From: Nannocystis sp.
GTDB taxonomy: Bacteria; Myxococcota_A; Polyangia; Nannocystales; Nannocystaceae
Reading direction: 5' to 3'
NCBI RefSeq assembly: GCF_016714285.1
Contig: NZ_JADJNN010000025.1
Span: forward strand, 1-64,000
Length of the DNA stretch: 64,000 nt
Shown here: piece by piece, positions 25,707-32,451 of the stretch
Layout of the letters: each line of letters begins with the position of its first letter
Numbering within the stretch: the first letter of the stretch is position 1
Translations under genes and position numbers: made by a program
Notes under the pieces: generated by a model
The model's input: only the letters and a program-made list of their open reading frames with translations
The model's database searches: none
Told to the model about the DNA's origin: nothing

Positions 25707-25747
25707 GGCGCTGCGCGGACGCCTCGCGCTGCGCGGACACCTCAGCG
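25701..25747. terminator. Inverted repeat joining two convergent stops
   Basis: CGCTGAGG (25701-25708) and CCTCAGCG (25740-25747) pair across 31 nt and contain the stop codons of both convergent genes. Between them GCTGCGCGGAC occurs twice and an inner GAGGCG/CGCCTC stem is possible. There is no T-tract, so a terminator role is only suggested. Confidence 0.4.
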
Positions 25748-26017
25748 CTTCTTCTGCTTCGCCTTCGGCTTGCGCGGCGGCGCCTTGCGCACGTTGCCCG
25801 GCGCCGTGCAGCCCTTGCGCAGGTCGTCGAACACCTGGCCCGGCGCACACGACTGCACGCTCGGTACGCCCTTGAGACACTCGATGTACTTCGTGCCGTC
25901 ATGCGGGTGCGCGTAGCGGCCCTGGTCGACCGGACAGGTGAACTCGGCGGCGCGCGCCGACGCAGCGGTGAGCAGACCGCAAGTGACTCCGAGGAGCAGC
26001 ACCCTCATGGTTCGCAT
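25742..26017 (-). CDS. Secreted small protein with peritrophin-A/CBM14-like domain
   Basis: 91 residues from ATG 26017 (ATG 26008 also possible). Signal peptide (VLLLGVTCGLLTAASARA), then FTCPVDQGRYAHPHDGTKY-I-E-C ... C-APGQVFDDLRKGC, the pattern of chitin-binding type-2 domains, here with four Cys instead of six. A basic tail (KAPPRKPKAKQKKR) follows. It is probably exported and may bind chitin-like or peptidoglycan sugars. A palindrome-like site (25922-25939) lies within the domain. Confidence 0.75.
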   Translation of the reverse strand: MRTMRVLLLGVTCGLLTAASARAAEFTCPVDQGRYAHPHDGTKYIECLKGVPSVQSCAPGQVFDDLRKGCTAPGNVRKAPPRKPKAKQKKR

Positions 26018-26070
26018 GCCCCATGGGTACCACACGTCGACCGCGGACTTGAAGCAAGCGGCAGGTCCGA

Positions 26071-26766
26071 TCAGACCCCGCAGATCTGGGCCGTGAACTC
26101 CCCCGCCGGTGACAGGTCGAGGCCCGGCAGCGGCCCGACCCCGCAGAAATGGCCGGCCTGCGGCTGCCCGGGCGGCGGATCGTCGGCGGCATCCAGCTCG
26201 ATGAACGCCAGCGACTCCGCCGACAGCATGAAGCGCTCCGCCACGCAGCCCGCGCCCCCCACCTCGAAGAACAACGGGCGAAGGCACCGAACCACCCCGT
26301 CCGCACGCCGACCACTGCGCCTGGCTGACCGGAACGCGGCCCGCCATGCCCGTCAGCGGCGCGCAACGTCGCAGGCGAGCGCAGCGTGCCCGCCAGCGCG
26401 CGCTGCCGGGGACGAAGCTCCGCGGCTGCGCCAGCGCGTCGTTGCGGATCACCAGGGCGCTCATCAGCCCCCCGTGTCGCTGCACAGCCCCGGAGCGCGC
26501 CGTCCAGCGGGATGCCGTCGCATCGAACTCGCCCACGGGCATCGAAGTCGACCGGATCATCCCGCCGCCGCCGCCGCCCAGCCCCGGCATCGGCGCGCCG
26601 TCGCCTGTCGCCGGTGACCGGGTCCCCCGCCGCGCGTCGGCGGCGGATCGGGTCGCCGGGGCCCGGGCCGTCGCCCGCCTCGCCCGACCGTCGACGCCGT
26701 CGCAGCATCCCCGCAGCCGCCGAGACCCACCAGGCACACTCCGAAGATCCGCCAGCCTATGCGCAT
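26071..26766 (-). pseudogene. Broken lipoprotein gene with at least two frameshifts
   Basis: ATG 26766 opens a good lipoprotein signal (IFGVCLVGLGGC). The frame is then lost in a low-complexity stretch. A second frame continues around MIRSTSMPVGEFDATAS, and a third gives a well-formed C-terminus (LFFEVGGAGCVAERFMLSAE ... FTAQICGV). Together they look like one secreted Cys-containing protein of about 230 residues. Either the gene is decaying or the sequence has indels in its C/G runs. Family not recognised. Confidence 0.6.
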
Positions 26767-26867
26767 CGCGCCCAAACCGTCGGTGATCGTACACCCACGG
26801 CCAGCCAGAGCGACCAAGGCCCCTATGTCGTAAGGGACATGTTCGTGGGGCCATGTCGCGCCCTCAG

Positions 26868-27184
26868 GGCCGGTGCGGTCCGGCTTCTCGGCGACGCCGA
26901 CCGCACCGTCCTGAGCGGAGGCTTGCCGTGCCGGGGGGCCGAGAGGGGGGTCGACCGAGTCCGGCGTAGACCCGGGAATCACCCCGGCGACGGTGTGTCA
27001 GGCCGTGTGAGGGCGACCCCCCTCTCGGTCCTCCGGCTTCTCGAGCATCCGCGGACGCCCAGCCGGACCGCACCGGCCCGTGCGACGTCCTCCGCGCCGC
27101 CAAGGTACTACCCCGCCAGCGGGCGCTTCGCCGGACCGCACCGGCCCGTGCGACGTCCTCCGCGCCGCCAAGGTACTACCCCGC
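26868..27184. repeat. Nested inverted repeats plus 55-bp direct duplication
   Basis: This gene-free stretch (26767-27175) has three layers. Outer inverted repeat: GGCCGGTGCGGTCCGGC at 26868-26884, perfect complement at 27062-27078. Inner inverted repeat: CCGAGAGGGGGGTCG at 26939-26953, perfect complement at 27014-27028. Direct repeat: 27062-27116 is copied exactly at 27130-27184 (period 68); the second copy includes the stop of the NUDIX gene. No coding sequence or known element ends were seen. Confidence 0.85.
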
Positions 27185-28879
27185 GAGCAGCCGCTCCGCG
27201 TCGACCAGCATGTCCTCGTGATCGAAGGCCAGGTCCTCCCCGCGCAGCTCCGCGATCGCCACGAAGCGGGCCTCGCCCGCGTCCTCGCGGCTGCGCGGCG
27301 CCTGCCCGTCTCGCGTCACCCGGCACAGATACGCCTCGGCGACCACCCGCCCGCGGGGGTCGCGGTCTGCTCGCGCGTAGCGGCCCACCAGGCGCTCGAC
27401 CACCACATCGAGGTCCGTCTCGTCCTTCACCTCGCGCAGCAGCGCCGCCGCGGCGCTCGCCCCCGACGCCACGAACGTGCCCGGGAAGGCCCGCTGCCCG
27501 CGAAACGGCGGGTTCTTGCGGGTGATGACCAGGACCCGCCCCTGCCCATCCAGCACGATCGCCGCCGCGGCTTGCAGCGGCCGCGGCGGCGACGACTCGA
27601 TGCGCAGACGGATCCGCCCCGCGATCGCCCACACCAGCACGACCAGCAGCACCGCCGAGAAGCCGCCGTTGATCAGCGCCGCCAGCCGCCGCCCCTCGCT
27701 CACGCTGTCGGCCGTGCCGAGCAGCAGCGACGCGAAGTCGGCCAGCACGCCCAGGCTAAACAGGGTCCCGAGCGTACCGAGCCGACGATCGGCCCGCGCC
27801 TGGTCATCCGCGCTGCGCCGCTGATACAGGTGCTGCAGCCCGTCGTGCAGGGTGTCGAACTTCTCGCCGATGCGGGCCACGATGCCGCCGCGCTCGAGGT
27901 TAAACTCGCCGAGCAAGTGGCGCAGCACCGCCGAGTAGTGCTGCCGCCGGTTGCTGTCGAGCTCGTTGTAGATCTCGCTCATCTTCATCTGCAGCGCGCC
28001 GCGGATCTGCCGCAGGTCCCGCAGCTTGTCCTCGATCGCCACCAGATCGAAGAAGTCGTCCCGCGCCTGTCGCATCAGCAGCACGTCGAGCGACTCGTTG
28101 ATCGAGAACATCGCAAAGTGCATCGCCCGCAGCTGCGCCGTCGGCAGCAGCACATACGGCCGCATGTAACTGTCCATGAAGCGGCGCATGTTGTCGGGCG
28201 CGAGGTACAGAAAGCCCGAGTTCTTGCGCAGCAGGTGCAGCTCCGACAGCCGGTTGGACAGGTTGCCGGCCACCCGCTGCGCGTACAGCTCGTCGCTGTA
28301 ATCAGGCCACGCCCCCGAGTACACCTCCGTCCACGCCCCGAGCGCGCGCCGGTGCAGCTGCACGTTCTCCCGCGTCCACGCCGGCGCCGCCGGCAGCACC
28401 TCGTCGCAGATCACCATCACGAAGATCGGGCTGTTGGTGTCGAGGCGCAGCGCGCTGCTCACCTTCAGCGAGGCCAGCCGGCGCAGCCGCTCGGCCGCGA
28501 TCAACGGCGCCTGCTGGACCAGCACCGGCTCGATCGCCCGCCGCCGCGCCGCCTGTTCCGGGTCCCCGCAAGTACTCCACCAATCGAAGTGCCCGAGCTT
28601 GTCGTAGACCAGCCCTGTGCTCGTCGTGGTACGGGAAGCCGTCGACGAAGGTGCACCAGCTCCCGCGGATCGCCACGCTCCCAGCATCGCCACGCACGCG
28701 CCCTGCAGCCCCGGGTCCCACGCCAGCGCCGCCAGCCGCTCGCGCGTCACCCCGCGGATCTCCGCCTCCAGCGTCGCCGCCAGCTCGCCCGCCCGCGCGT
28801 GCGGGTCGACCTCGGCCGCGTTCACGAACGCCGACACGAACCACACCTCACGCTGCGGGACAAACTTCAGGTCGCTCAT
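27176..28879 (-). CDS. Membrane-anchored protein with C-terminal NUDIX-like domain
   Basis: 567 residues from ATG 28879. The first about 390 residues are a helical region of unknown family, with one clear membrane helix near 405-425 (SAVLLVVLVWAIA). The C-terminal domain resembles NUDIX hydrolases: GTFVASGASAAAALLREVKDETDL keeps the R-E-x-x-D-E core, but the Glu early in the box is Ala. Activity may therefore be altered. A Ser/Thr-rich stretch (around 28610-28690) is better read in another frame (TFVDGFPYHDEHRA), suggesting two compensating indels. Near-neighbours HutD-like and GST-like genes lie upstream on the same strand. Confidence 0.65.
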   Translation of the reverse strand: MSDLKFVPQREVWFVSAFVNAAEVDPHARAGELAATLEAEIRGVTRERLAALAWDPGLQGACVAMLGAWRSAGAGAPSSTASRTTTSTGLVYDKLGHFDWWSTCGDPEQAARRRAIEPVLVQQAPLIAAERLRRLASLKVSSALRLDTNSPIFVMVICDEVLPAAPAWTRENVQLHRRALGAWTEVYSGAWPDYSDELYAQRVAGNLSNRLSELHLLRKNSGFLYLAPDNMRRFMDSYMRPYVLLPTAQLRAMHFAMFSINESLDVLLMRQARDDFFDLVAIEDKLRDLRQIRGALQMKMSEIYNELDSNRRQHYSAVLRHLLGEFNLERGGIVARIGEKFDTLHDGLQHLYQRRSADDQARADRRLGTLGTLFSLGVLADFASLLLGTADSVSEGRRLAALINGGFSAVLLVVLVWAIAGRIRLRIESSPPRPLQAAAAIVLDGQGRVLVITRKNPPFRGQRAFPGTFVASGASAAAALLREVKDETDLDVVVERLVGRYARADRDPRGRVVAEAYLCRVTRDGQAPRSREDAGEARFVAIAELRGEDLAFDHEDMLVDAERLLAG

Positions 28880-28907
28880 ACCGGGGCCCGAGGATACTCG
28901 CACAGCC

Positions 28908-29480
28908 TCAACCCGACACCAGCCGCACCACCACCAGCTCGCCTGTGCCCGCCAACACGAGCCTGTCCCCCGGGACAGCTTCTGCCCGCAAGCAGTCCCC
29001 CGCAGCCAGCTGCAACCCCTCCACCACCGCCGCCCCCGCCACCAGGTACACCAGCGTCGTCCCCTCCTCCCGCCCGATCTCCCGCGCCCCGTCCAGCCGC
29101 AGCCGCTCCAGCGTGTGCGTGTACACCCCGCGCCGCGTCATCACGTTGAAGTCCCGCGTCGGCCCCGCGAGCAGGCGACACACCACCCCCGCCTCACCCG
29201 CGAAATCAAACCCCGGCCCGCCTGCACGCAACGTCACCTGCTCCGCGCCCACGCGCAGCTCCATCCCCGCCCCGGTCAACACCGCGATGCTGCGATCGAT
29301 CCCCGGGAAGGCCGAGAACTCGCAGTCCGCGTCGACCTCCGCCACGCTCACCCGCCACGCGAACGCCTCGGCCTCGTCCGCGGGCGCACGCGCCAGCTCG
29401 TTCGTCCACCCGAGCCCGTTCTTCCAGCGCATACGCCGGTGCTCCGCCGACCGCAGCACCACCAGGCCCGCCGAGCTCAC
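28908..29480 (-). CDS. HutD-family cupin protein
   Basis: 190 residues from GTG 29480, overlapping the GST stop (GTGA). HutD marks: RRMRWKNGLGWTNELA, FAWRVSVAEVDADCEFSAFPGIDRSI and GPTRDFNVMTRRG. HutD proteins are small beta-barrels often linked to histidine use; other hut genes are not near, so its role here is open. A palindrome (28962-28978) near the 3' end is read A-V-P-G-D-R. Confidence 0.85.
   Translation of the reverse strand: MSSAGLVVLRSAEHRRMRWKNGLGWTNELARAPADEAEAFAWRVSVAEVDADCEFSAFPGIDRSIAVLTGAGMELRVGAEQVTLRAGGPGFDFAGEAGVVCRLLAGPTRDFNVMTRRGVYTHTLERLRLDGAREIGREEGTTLVYLVAGAAVVEGLQLAAGDCLRAEAVPGDRLVLAGTGELVVVRLVSG
28962..28978. repeat. Dispersed CTGTCC palindrome in the HutD-like gene
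   Basis: CCTGTCCCCCGGGACAG, identical in its core to the copies at 9599-9721. Here it is read in a different frame (A-V-P-G-D-R), which shows that the element is not tied to one peptide. Confidence 0.85.
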
Positions 29481-30226
29481 GGCGCGTCCGCCGGGAGGTC
29501 GAGCTCCGGGTAGCGACGAAAGATGCCGCGCTCGTTGAACGCGAGCCGCCGCTCCGACGCCAGATACGCGGCGATACGCGGCCGCTGCCGCACCCGCTCG
29601 CGCAGCGCCAGCAGCCCCGGGATCGCAGGCTCGCCGCGCGCGAACGCGTTGGGGAACGCGTAGGCCAGCCCCTCGAGCGTATGAAACAGCGACAGGTCGA
29701 CGTACGAGATCGCCGAACCGACCAGCTGCGTCCCGTCGCCGTTGCGGCCGAGCACCCGCTCGAAGTAGCCGAGGAAGCGCGGCATTCGCTGGGCCACGAA
29801 GAAGCCCGCCCGCTCGCGCGCCGCGACCTTCTGCTCCTCGTAATAGCCGCCGCTCGAGATCGGGTGGTGCGTGTCGTGCACCTCGCCGACGAGATCGGCG
29901 ATCGTCAGCTGCAGCTGATTCGCCGCCACCCGCCCCGCCTCGTCGCCCGGCGCCAGCCCGAGCCGCGGCGCCAGCCACTGGCAGATGTTGGCCACCTGCG
30001 CGAGCACCAGCCCCCCGGCCCGCAAGATCGGCGGCGCCAGCGGGACCAGACCCCCGAGCTCGCCGCGGAGCGCTCGCATGATCGCCGGCGTCCCGCCCCC
30101 CTCCGCCTCGGGCCGCCGCGCCACGTCGACGTAGGCCGCCCCCGCGTCCTCGAGGATCATCCGGATGTACTCGCCGCGCCCCGGCAGACCCGGCCAGTAG
30201 TAAAGCTCGTAGGGCTCGTCCTGCAT
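29477..30226 (-). CDS. Glutathione S-transferase-like protein
   Basis: 249 residues from ATG 30226. N-terminal thioredoxin-like half: YELYYWPGLPGRGEYIRMILEDAG, typical of sigma/alpha-type GSTs with the catalytic Tyr near the start. The C-terminal half is all-helical (MPRFLGYFERVLGRNGDG, YVDLSLFHTLEGL). Likely cytosolic conjugation or detoxification enzyme. It is coupled to the HutD-like gene by a 4-nt overlap. Confidence 0.85.
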   Translation of the reverse strand: MQDEPYELYYWPGLPGRGEYIRMILEDAGAAYVDVARRPEAEGGGTPAIMRALRGELGGLVPLAPPILRAGGLVLAQVANICQWLAPRLGLAPGDEAGRVAANQLQLTIADLVGEVHDTHHPISSGGYYEEQKVAARERAGFFVAQRMPRFLGYFERVLGRNGDGTQLVGSAISYVDLSLFHTLEGLAYAFPNAFARGEPAIPGLLALRERVRQRPRIAAYLASERRLAFNERGIFRRYPELDLPADAP

Positions 30227-30307
30227 GTCCCTGCATAGGCCAGACCCCGCGCGTCCGCAAGCACCCGCGTTGACGCCGATCCCGCCCACTCGCTACGATG
30301 CGAGCCC

Positions 30308-30697
30308 ATGGCCATCATCCCCGCCCCGCTCGCCCTCGGCGTCTTCTTCACCGCGATGATCGTCGGCCGCATCATCCAGGAGCGGGCCCTGGCGAAGCTC
30401 AACACCGAGGCCAAGGGCCGCCTCGTCGAGGCCTTCTCCGCCCACCGCATGGTCGCCCTGATCCCGATCGCCGCGATCGCGGCCCTCTACTTCGCGATGG
30501 CCAGCCTCGACGCCATCACCACCCAAACCTTGCTGACGATCTACCTCCCGGTCGTCCTCATCTTCGTCGCGGGCTCCCAGGTCTACGTCCACCGCAAGCT
30601 GCGGACCCTCGGCCTCGACCCCGCGTACCTGCGCGCCCACGCGATCGGCCGCGGCCTCGCTCTGATCGGCATCGCCTTCATCCTGCTCGCCGCCTGA
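30308..30697 (+). CDS. Small integral membrane protein, unknown function
   Basis: 129 residues from ATG 30308 with four hydrophobic helices (LALGVFFTAMIVG, MVALIPIAAIAALYFAMA, LLTIYLPVVLIFVAGSQVYV, LALIGIAFILLA). Size and layout recall MAPEG-like or other four-helix membrane proteins, but no signature is present. Followed by a strong palindrome and a convergent gene. Confidence 0.7.
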   Translation: MAIIPAPLALGVFFTAMIVGRIIQERALAKLNTEAKGRLVEAFSAHRMVALIPIAAIAALYFAMASLDAITTQTLLTIYLPVVLIFVAGSQVYVHRKLRTLGLDPAYLRAHAIGRGLALIGIAFILLAA

Positions 30698-30711
30698 GCG
30701 CAAGATTCCGC

Positions 30712-30733
30712 GGGCTGTCCCAAAGGACAGCCC
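30712..30733. repeat. Long palindrome (9-bp arms) between convergent genes
   Basis: GGGCTGTCC-CAAA-GGACAGCCC, the intergenic and longest-armed relative of the dispersed CTGTCC palindrome. It lies 15 bp after one stop and 22 bp before the convergent stop, so it may work as a bidirectional terminator hairpin. It has no T-tract. Confidence 0.75.
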
Positions 30734-30754
30734 GCATCCGCGCACCCAATCACC

Positions 30755-32266
30755 TCACTGCGGCAAGATCACGCTCTTGAGCTGCCCGCCGGTCATGTCC
30801 GAGTAGGTGTAGTGATCGCCGACGATGTCGACCTTCTTCATGGCCGGCACGTTCAGCGGGTCGATCTTCCACGCCCAGCCGGCCTCGTCGACCAGCCACA
30901 CGTAGCCCTCGAGGTCGACGCTGACCCCGACCGGGATGCTGCACGGATTGAGGTTGTGGAACTTGATCAGCGTGTTGGTCTTGTGGTCGATCTGGACCAG
31001 CCCGCAGGGCCCGTTCGACGCCACCCACACGTTGCCGTTGTGGTCCGCCGCCAGCCCGCGGTGGCAGGCCTGGGTCCCGGCGATCGCCGTGAAGACCTGC
31101 GTCATCGGGTTGAAGGTCGTGACCGGCCCCGAGCAGCCGCCGTGCCACGGGTCGCCGTCCGGATCGACCGTCATGCCGTACGACTGCGTCGCCGGCGGCG
31201 GGCTCCAGCGGTCGAAGGTCGCCGGGTTGTTGATCGTGTTGATGCGGAACAGCTCGCCGCGCAGCCCCGTGAACCACACGTTCTTGTCCTTGTCGAGCGC
31301 CGCCCCGTAGGGCCCCCAGAAGGTGTCGCCCTGCACCCAATTGTTGATCACCACCGTCTCCTCGACCGCGCCGGTCATGCCGTCGAGGCGGACCATGTGC
31401 GCCGTGGCGTTGGCGACCGGCAGGAAGCCGACCCAGATCTTCGGGTCCTTGAACACGCACGCGTCCTTGTCGAAGGTGCCGGGCGTCCAGGTCACGCCGC
31501 GCGGGCCGGAGCCGATGTCGCCCTTGAACGGGTGCTGCACCGACCACATCAGGCACTCGTCCGCCTGCCAGGCCATCAGGTCGTTCTTGTTCTTCGAGGT
31601 CTCGATCATCCCGTTGTTGTTCTTGTCCTTGCAATCGTCGAGGTTGGCCGCGATCACGGCCGAGCTGCCGGTGCCGCGGTTGTTGACGATCACGAAGCGC
31701 CCGTCGAGGCTGACCGCCGTGCGGCTCGGGCTCTCCGTCCCGCCCTGCGGCCCCGTCCGGTAGCGGGCCTCCTCGATCAGCGTCATCGTGTTCACCTTCG
31801 AGACGCTGCCCTGGTCGGTGTTCGCCACCCACAGGTAGCTCTTCTCCACGTCGCCCATCCCCATCGTGTCGCCGGGCTCGCACGGCGGCATCACGCCGGT
31901 GCTCCCGCCCGTGCTCGCGTCCCCGCCCGTGCTCGTGTCGCCCACCGTCACGCCGCCCGTCGTCGCGCTCGCCTGCCCCGTGCTCGCCGTGGTGTCGGGC
32001 CCCGTGCTCACGCCGGTGGTCGTCATCCCCGCCGACTCGCTCACCGTGCCCGAGTCGCTGGTCGTCCCCGACACCGAGTTGCCGCTGGTCGGCACCGTCG
32101 TCGTCGGCTCGGTCGTCGCGCTGGTCCCGGTGCTCGCGCTGACCGTCCCCGCGCTCGTCGACCCCGCCGTGCCCGTGCCATCACCGCTGTCACCGCAGCC
32201 CGTGAGCCCGAGCCCCAGCACAACCGCGACACCCCGACCCAAGGCCCTGAAGCGAAGATTTTCCAT
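30755..32266 (-). CDS. Surface lipoprotein with beta-propeller (NHL/Vgb-like) domain
   Basis: 503 residues from ATG 32266. Signal peptide with lipobox GLGLTGC, then about 100 residues of Ser/Thr/Gly linker. The body has repeated motifs of lyase-like or NHL propellers: YLWVANTDQGSVSKVNT, WGPYGAALDKDKNVWFTG, SYGMTVDPDGDPWHGG, RGLAADHNGNVWVAS, PVGVSVDLEGYVWLVDE. It resembles virginiamycin-B-lyase-type propellers, but no catalytic assignment is justified. The C-terminus matches the truncated gene at 1-103, so this is a duplicated family. Likely exposed on the cell surface. Confidence 0.85.
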   Translation of the reverse strand: MENLRFRALGRGVAVVLGLGLTGCGDSGDGTGTAGSTSAGTVSASTGTSATTEPTTTVPTSGNSVSGTTSDSGTVSESAGMTTTGVSTGPDTTASTGQASATTGGVTVGDTSTGGDASTGGSTGVMPPCEPGDTMGMGDVEKSYLWVANTDQGSVSKVNTMTLIEEARYRTGPQGGTESPSRTAVSLDGRFVIVNNRGTGSSAVIAANLDDCKDKNNNGMIETSKNKNDLMAWQADECLMWSVQHPFKGDIGSGPRGVTWTPGTFDKDACVFKDPKIWVGFLPVANATAHMVRLDGMTGAVEETVVINNWVQGDTFWGPYGAALDKDKNVWFTGLRGELFRINTINNPATFDRWSPPPATQSYGMTVDPDGDPWHGGCSGPVTTFNPMTQVFTAIAGTQACHRGLAADHNGNVWVASNGPCGLVQIDHKTNTLIKFHNLNPCSIPVGVSVDLEGYVWLVDEAGWAWKIDPLNVPAMKKVDIVGDHYTYSDMTGGQLKSVILPQ

Positions 32267-32451
32267 GGTCCCGAGGCTACCGACTCCCGGGGATTTCCCC
32301 AATCGCCAAGTGCATGCACCTGGCCATGGGCCGCGCGTTGCCTCACGGGTCCCCGCGCCGCGACCAGCACCTGCCCTGACAAGGTCTTCGCCCGGGTCTT
32401 GTTGACCCCACCAGCACGCGCTGCGACGCTGCAGGCGAGTCCCGGCGAAAT

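Noticed and set aside
15404..29480. Histidine-utilisation pathway (ammonia-lyase plus HutD)
   Set aside because: The two genes are 13 kb apart in different operons, hutU and hutI are absent, and the lyase sits inside a pigment operon with a non-histidine selectivity pair.
30712..30733. Classical Rho-independent terminator
   Set aside because: The hairpin is strong, but no U-tract follows on either strand. It is recorded as a palindrome with a possible terminator role.
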